From Phlegmacium glaucopus (lineage: Eukaryota; Basidiomycota; Agaricomycetes; Agaricales; Cortinariaceae): 40,167 bases of DNA. The position numbers were made by a program, and so were the translations under genes. Under the pieces are notes generated by a model. That model was not told the DNA's origin. It searched no databases and worked only from the letters and a program-made list of their open reading frames with translations. The stretch spans positions 469,990 to 510,156 of the forward strand of contig MU130542.1 in the NCBI GenBank assembly GCA_015039465.1, read 5' to 3'. Below are positions 20,833-31,175 of this stretch, piece by piece; within the stretch, counting starts at the first letter, position 1, and each line of letters opens with the position of its first letter.

Positions 20833-21602
20833 GGAATGAAAGATGGCGGACAGACCCTTGGATTTTTGGTTCGATGGGCAGCCAAATGTCGGCACTTTAG
20901 CTGAGTTTATCTTATCTTCTATTTCCGCAATTTTATTTCAAAGAGAATAACGAAGTGACAACAAATACCTGCATCATCACATGCCCACCAAAACATACAA
21001 GGCCCTTATTACTCAAAGAAACTGCCCTGAGGAAAACGCATCGGACCACGGAATCGTGTAATCAAGCTCAGCGCGCAACCGAGAGATGTTTGGAGGGAGG
21101 TAACATTCGCCGTCGAATACTGAGTTTAGAACCGTGCCGACTTTCATGGCAAACTGGAGAGTTGGAAGTTGCTTCGCGACGTATTGGGGGATCGATGCCA
21201 TGAAAGCCTCCCAAAACCGATTCTCGATTTCGTCGGCATTTTGATGCAGAGAGTATCCCGTCCCAAGGCCTGAGCCCCTGATCCAGTGAATCGCGCCCAA
21301 ATTAAAACCCAGAGGCCAAATTCGCATCATCTCCCAATCGACCAAGCCAGCCACGACACCTTTGTCTATGACCATGAGGTTGGTTGGAGTCATATCCCCA
21401 TTGGTGATTGAGAGAGGAAGATCATCGAGAGCCCCAGCTTGAACGCCTCCCAATAGGGCGGTGAAATCGGCCTTGTACGACAAGAGCAATGGGTCGCTCG
21501 TTTCGGCTGCTTTCTTCAACTGCCCAACAACGTCGACTACCCAATTTCCGTCGGTCACGGTCCCGTAGTGTGGCTTCTCAACAGAGCATCTCCCAAGCAA
21601 CC
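20833..21602. repeat. Segmental duplicate of 31428-32197 (left copy)
   Basis: The segment runs from GGAATGAAAGATGGCGGACA to CATCTCCCAAGCAAC and matches 31428-32197 in the same orientation with only scattered substitutions. An exception is a dissimilar patch around 20908-20965. At the right edge identity stops abruptly and kinase-like sequence begins. Confidence 0.9.
21013..21602 (-). pseudogene. 5'-truncated APH-type kinase gene copy
   Basis: The frame encodes the C-terminal 195 residues of the APH-type phosphotransferase found intact at 31621-32571. It includes NGDMTPTN and GLVDWEM. It lacks the N-lobe because the duplication ends at 21602. The stop codon TAG of the intact gene is CAG here, adding three residues (QFL) before TGA. 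With no N-lobe or start it is not expected to work as an enzyme. Confidence 0.9.
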
Positions 21603-21605
21603 AAT

Positions 21606-21980
21606 GGCATCCATGGAAGTCAATGCGTCAGAACTCGATGTATTGCTTTATCAGATGATCCTTTTTTGTGGCGAGTTCTTCAAAGAAGATTTCCTTCCAG
21701 CGCCGCCCTCGTAGCCTCGATTATTTCCAGCTAGATTGTATGTTGTATTATCTTGGCTCTTGTTCTCCTCTGATTCATTGGCACCTCTCATCCAGGTAGA
21801 CCCAAGAAATTCCGAAGCTTTGTTCGCAAACCGTTCGATAAATGTGTTTTGGATTCTGGATGCACATTGAGCCCTGTGGACATGGCGGGTGCAACGGATG
21901 TAATGACCAAATGCTTGCGCATTGATCCGAGGAACCGTGCGACGGCTCAGGAGCTTTTGAGACACCCGTGGCTGATGTAG
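21606..21980 (+). pseudogene. 3' fragment of a protein kinase gene
   Basis: The last 60 codons read PKKFRSFVRKPFDKCVLD, then VMTKCLRIDPRNRATAQELL and RHPWLM before TAG at 21978. This is the standard end of a eukaryotic protein kinase domain: subdomain XI Arg followed by A.ELL.HPW. Upstream bits such as ELDVLLYQMILFCGEF may be the alpha-F to alpha-G part of an SRPK-like kinase but are not in one clean frame. The catalytic HRD and DFG regions are absent. The fragment abuts the truncated APH copy. Confidence 0.65.
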
Positions 21981-22611
21981 ATTTATATGTACGATACATG
22001 CTTTGATGTTTTATCTGGGGTGTATTGGGTTGTGGCGGCCCATTTGCACTTGCAATGTCCGGTATGGGGGACTTGATATTGAATTGGGTCATGGGTTTTG
22101 CGCCCATGCGAGTAGAATTGTAGAATAAGGGCCCACCCGCCCGTCGAATGTAGCAGGATTATGTCCTTTCGAGTTCAGTTAATTCAGTTTTTGGCATAAC
22201 CTGGGAGTTAGACTGAAAATAGTATCCGGAACCTACCAAGCATGATTCACGTTTTGTCGTCGAATCGTCCTCCCTGCAACCGGTTCTAGGCTTCTGTGAG
22301 TGACCGGGACTGCCAAGAAAATACGGATAGAATTAACAGAAGCTATGGAGATCCTGGAAACCAGCCGGAAGCGAGAGAAAAATATTGTAATTATCTTGTA
22401 ACTGTGAGTATCGAAGCCCAGCCCTCCATCTATAAGATATAGGTGTCTCACTCAAATCTTAACAAACTTTAGGCGGCTTGGAAGGACATGTGATACGAAA
22501 AGCTGGCATTGCGAGAATCACCCACGAAATCATGCACGATTAGGATAGTTTATCATCTGTCTGTAAGGTACGGTGTACATCTGGAGGTTGAGAAGATAAA
22601 ATAAACCTATG
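21981..22611. other. Intergenic stretch, nothing recognised
   Basis: No convincing gene or repeat is seen on either strand. The right end leads into the promoter of the membrane protein gene at 22892. Confidence 0.4.
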
Positions 22612-22891
22612 TAACAATGTTTTGTATCCGCTTTTGGGCATTGCAAAAGCCTACGAGACCTCACTGAAGCGACCCCGGGTAAATTTTGATGTACCCCTGA
22701 TCTGAGTTATTTGACCGCTATTTTTACTAGCCACTGCTCCATAGACAGGCGATCTGACAACGATTAATGTTAACTACTTAAAAGACCTTCGAGCCACCAC
22801 AGCATGCTCTTCAACCTCCCGTTCCAATAGATCTTGAGGGTCTTCGTCACGACCCTCATTTCTTATTGACGCCACTTCTACTGCTTTGACC
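22612..22891 (+). promoter_or_regulatory. Conserved upstream region of the membrane-protein family
   Basis: The sequence TGTAACAATGTTTTGTATCC through CTTCGAGCCACCACAGCATG is shared with copy A (9463-10321). In diverged, inverted form it is shared with the regions upstream of the minus-strand copies at 25969, 28455 and 30411. Common elements include AGATCACCTG/CGATCTGACA, CTTAAAAG and GCATGCTCTTC. Shared upstream sequence suggests shared regulation, which is inference. Confidence 0.55.
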
Positions 22892-23852
22892 ATGAGTCTT
22901 TCAACAACCGTTGCTGCTCAACCATCCCCAGGCACTGGTCCATCACTACTGGAAACGACTACTGCAGCACTCCCAGACTCAACCAAGATTAAAAGCAGCC
23001 AGCCATCAACAGATACATATCCGCCAGTCAAAGTTCGAACGGAGAGAACATGCAGTATAATATCTGTCCTCAATCATATCCTTTCATTCCTTTCGATAAT
23101 TTTCCTCGGTGTTATGATGGCGATTCTGATTGTGGTAGAGATTCCGCAAGTCTTTCGATGGCTACGCCATTTTATCGTTCTTCCCCCCTCTAATCACCTT
23201 ATCTTCCCTCAGCATTATTGTGGGTCTCATTCTCGCGTCCATGGCATTGACAGGAGTTCTCGCAATGTGCGTCACCTTTTCCCTCTCTTCAGGCCTCTGA
23301 AACGCCTAAATCCACTTTCTTTCAACCATCAGGCTTATTGGAAACAGCATCCTTCGAGCCACACACCATGCACATTACACAAGCAACGCTTTCGCAGCTT
23401 ACATTGGGGCAGTAGGCTGTTTAATATCAACATTGATCATTGCATTACTTTCGCTGTGCATGCCGCGGACGCGCAATGAAGAGGGCGAGAACACAAATTA
23501 CACAATACCTTGGTATATCAGGATGTGCTTGGCTCTGCTGCTTTGTACACTCTCAGGCACCATAGGGTGTGCTGTTCTCCTCCATAACCATGTCGACCTC
23601 GGGAGAATTGATGTTTTACATGCAACCCGCGCCGGCATCCTTGGAGGAGTTATTTTAGGACCAGGGTGGAGCATTGGTTTTCCCTTGGCCCTTTCTCTAG
23701 CGGTCAATCTCATTTTGTCACCTCTCTGGATTGTCACTTTATTTGGCGCTAAATGGTTGTGGGTCCGGTCAAGCGAGACATGGACGGAAGGGGGCTACTC
23801 ACGCGCTGTTTGCTTCTGCGTTGGTGGTATACAAGAAGATGATCTGGTATAG
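22892..23852 (+). CDS. Multi-pass membrane protein family, copy B (three exons, 275 aa)
   Basis: Exons 22892-23145, 23213-23266 and 23333-23852 total 828 nt. Intron 1 (67 bp) is GC-AG (CC|GCAAGT) and intron 2 (66 bp) is AT|GTGCGT. Phases 2 and 2 match the paralogs. The start is ATG 22892; the frame is open upstream from a TTG only. The N-terminal 50 residues are Ser/Thr/Pro-rich. Hydrophobic segments follow: ILSFLSIIFLGVMMAILIVV, then exon 2 IIVGLILASMALTGVLA, AYIGAVGCLISTLIIALL, LALLLCTLSGTIGCAVLL, and a pair in GVILGPG...LILSPLW. A conserved loop reads LHNHVDLG-x-IDVLHATRAG. The tail carries CFC and QEDDL. I do not recognise the family and no enzyme motif is evident. Confidence 0.85.
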
Positions 23853-24580
23853 ATCAGAGCAGAATTAAGGAATCATTTGTGAAGGTGAAATCTGGCCTCT
23901 CACTGTGTATGTGAGAGATTGTGGAGCTATGTCCAGCAGACGTTACTTTTGTACAACGAAACAGGCGGCCCAAAAATTCCCTTTTTTGGTATTTCTCTAT
24001 AGTCTATACAAAATGCTTATTTTCCTTATATTTTCGATTCTTTTAGGTCAATTATTATCAATTATGTTTGACTGTAATGCCGAGTTCCACATCGGAAGCA
24101 AAACATGGGTATGTATTCAAGATTGCTGTCACTTCTCGAGGATTTTACAAAGTGATCAATCGAGATTCGAAGTATAAACCCTAACTGTTGTTTCCTCAGA
24201 CCTTGGAAGCTATGCGGACATGTATCATTGAGCTCGAGGATTAACTGGTCTGACAACCCCCAATGAAACGCGCTCGAACGAACACCGCGCCTGACACGTC
24301 AACGCCAGCTGCTGCCAGACCTTCTGCTGCATCGATTCAAATGGACGAAAAGAAAAGAAAAAAAAAAGATGCAGGTCAGCAAGGTATTTGCTACTAGGTG
24401 CGAAATTCTTTCTCTCTTGAGATTTCCTGAGGACTGACTGTTCGTTTCTCCCAAGTCCATAGAAATCGATAAGGTGTGTATTCTGAGGCCGAGTTTCTGC
24501 TCTAAGGACTCTTGATCCAGCCCATGCGAACCAATAAACCGAAGAGCGTCGCTACAATCATTCATTTCACAAGTATTCGC
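23853..24580. other. Downstream of copy B: block shared with the array, then unassigned
   Basis: At 24054-24176 is a block (TGTAATGCCGAGTTCCA, GGTATGTATT, GCTGTCACTTC, GATCAATCGAGATTCG) that recurs inverted upstream of the array genes near 26440, 28880 and 30890. A possible small spliced frame joins GSKTW at 24109 to TLEAMRTCIIELED (stop 24242-24244) across GTATGT...CCTCAG. Plus-strand 24263 starts a short Ala/Lys-rich frame (MKRARTNTAPDTS) ending at a GTCAGC donor. Neither is strong enough to call a gene. Confidence 0.4.
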
Positions 24581-24910
24581 TCATCCACCATTATGCTGAC
24601 TTAGGAGCACATTGATGATCACTTCGGTAGAATTTTCGGGGACGAGCTCAAACCATTGAAAGGCAACCCGTGGAGCAGCGGCGGTCTGTGTTGATTCCTT
24701 CCATGTTGACGGTCCAGGCTTCCCTGTCCTAAGGAATACCACAGGTCATGAAGAATGTGTCATCTCATTAAAGAGACTTCACTCACCCGAATCCAAGCCA
24801 CGCCAAGAGCGCAGTCGCTGTGTTAGTCACGATATGACCATATGTTTCTATCATAGGCAAGGTCCCAGAAATGGCTATTGATGTGAGGAAGGAGCGCCAT
24901 GCACTAATAC
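24581..24910 (-). pseudogene. Unrecognised 3' gene fragment with a membrane segment
   Basis: Minus-strand exons 24787 to about 24910 and 24581-24728 are joined by a clean 58-bp GTGAGT...TTAG intron, phase 2. They encode SFLTSIAISGTLPMIETY, then ATALLAWLGFG, then GKPGPSTWKESTQTAAAP and FQWFELVPENSTEVIINVLL, ending at TGA. The first part is hydrophobic and could be the last membrane segments of a transporter. The upstream part of the gene is absent. I cannot name the family. Confidence 0.4.
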
Positions 24911-25019
24911 CGCATGTTTAGCGGTGCGTTAACATAAAGAAAATATAAAGTCTGCCAACTTGTGCTTCAGCACTTCTGGAATGTATCAAGTCGGGGAAAT
25001 AAACGATTTGATCTATCAT

Positions 25020-26860
25020 CTCCTTGTATACCAACATCAAACCACCATAGCATTATCAAGCAGAGTACGAGTAGCCCTTGTTCGTCCATGATTCGCTTAA
25101 CCCTCTCCACAACCATTGTGTACCCGATGAAATGGCGATCCAGAGAGGCCAAAAAATGAACTTGAAGGTTAGAGAAGAGACCAGGGGAACAACAAAGATC
25201 AACCCCGGTGCTAAAATAGCTCCTCCAAGGGCGCCGGCGCGGGTTGCATGTAAAACGTCAATTCCTCCGAGGTCGACGTGGTTATGGAGGAGAATAGCAC
25301 ACCCTACGGTGCCGGAGAGTGTAGAAAACAGCAGAGACGCACATATTCGGAAATACCAAGGTACGTTCTCCTCTTTCTGTTCGTTGTATGTCTTCGAAAT
25401 ACAGTGTAAAATTGATCCAACAATAAGGCCCGATATTAAGCTGCCTACTACCCCGATGTAAGCTGCGAAGGCGTTGCTTGTGTAATGTGCATGATGTGTG
25501 GCTCGAAGGATGCTGTTTCCGAGGAGCCTAATGGTTGAAAAAAAAATGGATTTGAGCGTTTCGGAGACCTGAAGAGAAGGAAAAGGTGACTAACATCATG
25601 ATAACTCCTGGCAATGCAATGAACGCGAAAGTGAGACCCACAGAAAAGCTGAGGGAAGACAAGGTGATTAGAGGGGGAAGAACGACAAAATGGCGTAGTC
25701 ATTGAAAGACTTGCAGAATCGCTACCACAGTCAGAATCGCCATCATAACACCTAGTAAGACGATCCAATGGAGTACAAGGACATCAATGAGGACATATAT
25801 TATACTGTAAGTTATCCCCGTTCCAACTTCGACTAGCGGATATGCGTATGTCGATGGCTGGCTGCTTTTAATGTTGGTCAAGTCTGGGAATGATGTGGTA
25901 CTCGTTTTCGGTGGTGGTGGATCGGTAACTTGGGATGGTTGAGCGGCAGCGGTTGTTGAAGAACTCATAGTCACGGCAGTATGGGTGGTGTCTATAAGAA
26001 ATGAACTTCGTGACGAAGACCCTCAAGATCTATTGGGACGGGAGTCGAAGAGCATGCTGTAGTGGCTCGAAGAAGGATGACCTTTTAAGTGGTTGACGTC
26101 GGATGGCTGTCAGATCACCTGTGCAAAGTGCAAGCACAAACAGTGTAGAGCAGTGGCTATTCAAAGTTAAGGTGTCATAAGACAGATTTGACGATAACCA
26201 AGTTGTCGAATAAGGTTTGAGTTGCGCGAGAACCTTTTTTACAGATTAGACACGGTTTCGTATGTTTGGAATCTGGATGATGCAGTCATCAGGCGAATCG
26301 ATAAACCGGGAGGGCGAACGCTAGAAGGAAGATCATATAAAAATTCGACCACAAGTTATATCAAAGACAAGGCTTCGAATCTCGATTGGTCGGTCACTTC
26401 TTAAAATCCTCAAGAAGTGACAGCAATATTTAGAACATACCCATCGTTTGCTTCCGATATCACGGAACTCGGTATTACCATAACCATCGAAATTATTGAC
26501 CTCATGACCATTTAAGTTCTCCTTGCAATGTGCATTCCCATGGTACTAGGAATTTTTTTCAGTGAAAGAATCTTAAGATTTGAGTGAGACACAGACTTTT
26601 CATGCTATATCTCGTAACAATCATGGGTAACTTAAGGCACTGCAGCTCCAGGAGATCGGGAATGAGTCTTACTTCAGCTTACTTACACAAGCACTCATGA
26701 AAGTAAGGCTTGTGGATGGATGTGGCAATGTGGCATCAACGCCACACGGATCGTGGATATCCGTGCCTCAAGCTGGACTGCAGTGGACGACAGTGGTGTG
26801 GATGCCACGTGGATATATAGTACTAGGGGAGCTCACGATTGGGCTTAAGCGATGCTGATC
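25020..26860 (-). repeat. Tandem segmental unit containing copy C
   Basis: The unit comprises the gene, its promoter region (25969-26200), an AT-rich block with GATTAGACACGGTTTCGTAT (26246), the TTCCGATATCACGGAACTC block (26454) and a right end AAGGCTTGTGGATGGATGTG (26705). The same order is found in the units at about 27530-29250 and 29460-31175. The unit repeats head to tail on the minus strand. Confidence 0.88.
25056..25968 (-). CDS. Multi-pass membrane protein family, copy C (259 aa)
   Basis: Exons (minus) 25715-25968, 25595-25648 and 25056-25527 total 780 nt. Intron 1 is GC-AG (CT|GCAAGT, 66 bp) and intron 2 is AT|GTTAGT (67 bp), in the same phases as the paralogs. The start is ATG 25968 (MSSSTTAAAQPS). 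Exon 2 encodes a hydrophobic segment (FSVGLTFAFIALPGVIM). The LHNHVDLGGIDVLHATRAG core is intact. The protein ends at TGA after GYSYSA. In copies B and E the Cys codon at this position continues into a CxC...QEDDL tail, so C is a short-tail form. Function is unknown. Confidence 0.85.
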
Positions 26861-27530
26861 CACTGCTTGTAACGGGAGCGGGACTGAGCGGGAGTGACCA
26901 CAATCGACACGTCAGGCACACTGTCACAAAGTGACGTATTGCTGATCTCCCATCAAATGCTTGTTATTTTTGTCTCCCGGTTAGGTGCCGCTGGGTTTGG
27001 GCTAGTAATTTGGTTAGGTTCCTGGTTAGTGTTAGGGGTTCGTATTAGTGATTTTTTCTCAGGTTAGTGGTAGGTTTAGTGGGCAGGTATATGTCCTTTT
27101 CGCGCGGTCTTGTGTAGTTAGGTGTTTCCGTGAGGCAGCCGAAGGGCGGTGTGTCGTGTCTCACAACTTCCCCATTTGGGCACATCCTCTTAGAGACCTA
27201 ACCCCAGTCAAGAGAGCAAATGAATAGGCAACCATAGCGCAAGAACACAATACATTCATCCCAATAATAATACAGTAACCCCACAACACTACTAAATGTG
27301 GGCTACCACACATGTTCCACAGTTGCTTTCTTTCCAAATGTCGCCCATAGGCATGTGGAAAGTATACCGCTTTGGGACGCCATGCGAGACCCAAGCTGCT
27401 GGACTGGTTAGAGTGCCTAAGGGCTCATTGCAGATATACAAATCAGATTACAAAAGTGTAGCACTACCCTACCATATGGCTTCACCACAACTTTGGGGAA
27501 GTTTGAGGAATAAAAAAAAACACTATAGCA
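26861..27530. other. Spacer unique to one array junction, GTTAGG-rich patch
   Basis: No counterpart occurs at the next junction (29250-29470). At 26980-27120 the plus strand is rich in GGTTAGG/TTAGTG/TTAGGGG motifs, vaguely telomere-like but irregular. The minus-strand frame at 27161-27394 is not supported as a gene. Confidence 0.45.
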
Positions 27531-29250
27531 TTATCAAGCAAAGTACGCTTCACCCCAGTCCGTCCATGCTTCGCTTGGCCTTCCCCTCCACCACTGAGCA
27601 CCCGATGAAATGGCGATCCAGAGACGCCAAAGAATAAGCTTGGGGATATCTAGAGAGAAGACGATGGGAACAACAAACATCAACGCCGGTGCTATAAAGG
27701 CTCCTCCACGGGCGCCAGCGCGGGTTGCATGTAAAACGTCGATTCCTCCGAGGTCGACGTGGTTATGGAGGAGAACAGCACACCCTAAGGTGCCGGAGAG
27801 TATACAAAACAGCATAGACGCGCATAATCGGAAAAAGAAAGTTATTATGCCTTCAGTTCGAGGTTTGTTGCATGTCATCGAAAGACATTCTACAATTGAT
27901 CCAATGATAAGGCCTGATATTAAGCCTCCTACTGCCCCAATGTAAGTTGCGGAGGCGTTGCTTGTGTAATGTGGATTATATGTGACTCGAAGGATGCCGT
28001 TTCCAATGAGCCTGATGGTTGAAAAAAAAAGTGAATTTAAGTGTTTTAGAGGCCTGAAGAGAGGGAAAGGGTGACGAACATTGTGAGAGCTCCTGTTGAT
28101 GCAATGAGCGTGAGAGCGGGACCCACAGAAAGGCTGAGGGAAGACAAGATGATTAGAGGAGGGAAGAACGATAAAATAGCGTAGCCATTGAAAGACTTGC
28201 AGAATCGCTACCACAGTCAGAATCGCAATCACAACACATAGGAAGATGAACCGAAGGTATAAGAAGATATAAATGAGGATATCAATGAGGACAGGTATTA
28301 TAGTGTAAGTTCTCTCCGTTCGAACTTTGACTGGCGGATATGGTTGGTTGCTTTTAATCTCGGTCGAGTCTGGGAATGATGTGGTACTTGTTCTCGGTGG
28401 TGGTGGATCGGTAACTAGGGATGGTTGAGCGGTAACGGTTGTTGAAGGACTCATAGTCACAGCAGTATGGGTGGCGTCCATGACGGGAGTCGAAGAGCAT
28501 GCTGTGGTGGCTCGAAGAAGAATGACCTTTTAAGTAGTTGACGTCGGATGGTTGTCAGATCACCTGTGCAAGGTGCAAGCACAAACAGTGTAGCGCAGTG
28601 GCTATTCAAAGTTAAAATACCATAAGACAGATTTGACGATAACCAAGTTGTCGAATAAGGTTTGAGTTGCACGAGAACCTTTTTTTCCAGATTAGACACG
28701 GTTTCGTATGTTTGGAATCTGGATGATGTAGTCATCAGGCGAATCGAGAAACCGGGAGGGCGAACGCTAGAAGGAAGATCATATGAAAATTCGACCACAA
28801 GTTATATCTTGAAAGACAAGGGCTTCGAATCTCGATTGGTCGGTCACTTCTTAAAATCCCCAAATGACAGCAATACATACCTATTTTTTGCTTCAGATAT
28901 CATGGAGCTCGGTATTACCATAATCATCGAAATCATTGACCTCATGACCATTTAAGTTCTCCTTGCAATGTGCATTCTCATGGCACTAGGAATTTTTCAG
29001 TGAAAGAATCGAGTGAGACACAGACTTTTAATGCTATATCTCGTAACAATCATGGGTCAATCAAAGCACTGCAGCGCCAGGAGATTAAGAACGAGTCTTA
29101 CTTCAGCTTACTTACACAAGCACTCATAACCTTTGTTGTAAGGCTTGTGGATGGATGTGGCATCCACGCCACGTGGATCGTGTGCCTGGACCGCAGTGGA
29201 CGAAAAGTGTGGATGCCACGTGGATATCCAGTGGTGCTTCAACAACACTG
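27530..29250 (-). repeat. Tandem segmental unit containing copy D
   Basis: The same order of blocks occurs as in the copy C unit: gene, promoter, GATTAGACACGGTTTCGTAT (28691), the TCATGGAGCTCGG block (28900) and AAGGCTTGTGGATGGATGTG (29140). Its right end also carries GTGGATGCCACGTGGATATC, shared with about 26799. Confidence 0.88.
27534..28454 (-). CDS. Multi-pass membrane protein family, copy D (261 aa)
   Basis: Exons (minus) 28201-28454, 28080-28133 and 27534-28011 total 786 nt. Intron 1 is GC-AG (CT|GCAAGT, 67 bp) and intron 2 is AT|GTTCGT (68 bp). The two introns sum to 135 bp, so the unspliced sequence is also open from 28481 to 27534. That unspliced frame would replace the exon-2 membrane segment with a His/Arg/Pro-rich stretch, so I prefer the spliced model shared with the paralogs. 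A second ATG at 28481 adds nine residues (MDATHTAVT); the other copies have ATA there. The protein has a short tail ending EAYFA at the same TGA as copy C. Confidence 0.85.
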   Translation of the reverse strand: MSPSTTVTAQPSLVTDPPPPRTSTTSFPDSTEIKSNQPYPPVKVRTERTYTIIPVLIDILIYIFLYLRFIFLCVVIAILTVVAILQVFQWLRYFIVLPSSNHLVFPQPFCGSRSHAHCINRSSHNVRHPFPLFRPLKHLNSLFFSTIRLIGNGILRVTYNPHYTSNASATYIGAVGGLISGLIIGSIVECLSMTCNKPRTEGIITFFFRLCASMLFCILSGTLGCAVLLHNHVDLGGIDVLHATRAGARGGAFIAPALMFVVPIVFSLDIPKLILWRLWIAISSGAQWWRGRPSEAWTDWGEAYFA

Positions 29251-29473
29251 CGGCAAGTTCCATTCATCAAAACGAAATCCCACCAATTGACATTCATTCA
29301 AGTCATTGCGGGGCCTAAAAATAAAATAAAAACCTGCCATGGCGCCCAATAATAGTAGCTAACTTCAATTTGAACAGTCTTTACCAGGCTCCTAGAACCA
29401 GCACGCTCGTATCGCTCGAGGAGCTTCATCCTATAGGTCACTGTCACAAATCATTCTTTGATTCCGCTCTGAT
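29251..29473. other. Short junction between array units D and E
   Basis: About 220 bp lie between the right end of unit D and the stop codon of copy E. No feature is recognised. Confidence 0.4.
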
Positions 29474-31175
29474 CTATGCCAGATCATCTTCTTGTAAGTT
29501 ACCACCACTGCAGTAGCAAGCAGAGTACTTGAAGCCCCTGCCCGCCAACTTGAATGTTGTATCCGACCCTCCCCATAACCATCGAGCACCCAATGAAATG
29601 GCAATCCAGAGGGGCGAAAAAATGAACGTGATGGCTAGAACCAAGACCAAGGGAACAAACATCATCCCCGGTGCTAAAATAGCTCCTCCAAGGGCGCCGG
29701 CGCGGGTTGCATGTAAAACGTCAATTCCCCCAAGGTCGACGTGGTTATGGAGGAGAACAGCACACCCAATAGTGCCGGAGAGTGTAGAAACCAGCAGAGA
29801 CGCACATATTCGGATATACCAAGGTACTCTCTCCCGTCCCTCTTCGTCGTATGTCTTCGGAACACAAATTTCCATAACTAATGCAACGATAAACATTGAT
29901 ATTAAGAAGCCTACTGCCCCGATGTAAGCTGCGGAGGCGTTGCTTGTGTAATGTGCATGGTGTGTGGCTCGAAGGATGCTGTTTCCAATGAGCCTGATGG
30001 TTGAAATAAAGTGGATTTGAGCGTTTCAGAGGCCTGAAGAGAGGGAGGAGGTGACGAACATTGTGATAACTCCTGACGATGCAACGAACGCGACAGTGAG
30101 ACCCACAGCGGCGCTGGGGGAAGACAAGGTGATTAGAGGAGAACGACAAAATAGTGTAGTCATTGAAAGAGACGTCGACTTACACAGTCGCTACCACAAT
30201 CAGAATCGCCACCACAACACCTAGGAAGATGGCCCAAAGTAATGCAAGGATATCAATGAGGACAGATGTTATACTGCATGTTCTCCTCGTTCGAACTTTG
30301 ACTGGCGGATATGCGTCTGTTGATGGCTGGCTGCTTTTAATCTTGGTAGAGTCTGGGAGTGCTGTAACAGTCGTTTTCGGCAGTGGTGGACCAGCGGTTG
30401 AAGGACCCATGGTCACAGCAGTATAGGTGTGTCTATAAGAAATGAGGTTCGCGAACTATTGGGATGGGAGTCGAAGAACATGCTGTGGCTCGAACAAGGA
30501 TGGACTTTTAAGTAGCTGATGTCGATGGTTGTCAGATCACCTGCGCGAAGTGCTAGCACAAACAGGTAGAGAAGTCGCTAGTCAAAGTTACAATGCCATA
30601 ATGATGGTCAAAATTTGACCAAGTTATCGAATCAGGTATGAGCTGTGTGAGGACTTCTTTTTTACAAATTAGACACGGTTTCGTATGTTTGAACTTGGAT
30701 GACGGTCATCAGGCGAATCGTGATCACCATTCTGTCGTTGTAGTGATATACGCTATCAAGTCCTGGGTAAAGCGAAGGCTAGAAGAATAATCATATGATC
30801 ATGAACAAGTTATCAAAGATAAGGGCTCCGAATCTCGATTGATCCCTTCTTAATATCGTCGGGAAGTGACAGCAATCTCTAATACATACCCATGTTCTGC
30901 TTCCGATATCATGGAACTCGGCATTACACTCGAACATAATTGTCCTTATGATCATTCTCCTTGCAATGTGCATTCTCCACTAGATTTGAATTTTTTCAGT
31001 GAAGGAATCGCAAAATGTGCTAAGATTTTGAGTGAGGTACAGACCCTTAGAGCTATATCTCATAACAATCATGGGGCAGCACTGGAGGTTCAGAACAAGC
31101 CTTACTTACACAAGCACTCATTAACCTAAATAATTCCGTTCAGTGTTGTAAGGCTTGTGGATGGATTGGTTTGAG
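29460..31175 (-). repeat. Tandem segmental unit containing copy E
   Basis: Blocks occur in the same order as in C and D: gene, promoter (30411-30600), TTAGACACGGTTTCGTATGT (30669), the TTCCGATATCATGGAACTC block (30902) and AAGGCTTGTGGATGGATTGG (31150). It is more diverged, with a 50-bp extra segment near 30720-30770. Confidence 0.85.
29474..30410 (-). CDS. Multi-pass membrane protein family, copy E (266 aa)
   Basis: Exons (minus) 30184-30410, 30060-30113 and 29474-29993 total 801 nt. Unlike the other copies, intron 1 has a canonical donor (GT|GTAAGT, 70 bp), which is what fixed the family's splice phase. Intron 2 is AT|GTTCGT (66 bp). The start is ATG 30410 (MGPSTAGPPLP), with a shorter N-terminal region than B-D. 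Exon 2 encodes AAVGLTVAFVASSGVITM. The LHNHVDLGGIDVLHATRAG core is intact. The tail has ACYCSGG and QEDDLA, as in copy B. It is a probable integral membrane protein of unknown role. Confidence 0.87.

Noticed and set aside
27534..28481. Single 315-residue unspliced protein for copy D
   Set aside because: The introns together are 135 bp, so the frame stays open, but the paralogs are only open when spliced. The spliced form restores a hydrophobic segment seen in all copies.
29529..29927. Plus-strand frames opposite the membrane genes (also 25078-25461 and 27610-27945)
   Set aside because: They are antisense shadows of exon 3 in copies C, D and E. They look conserved only because the sense exon is conserved.
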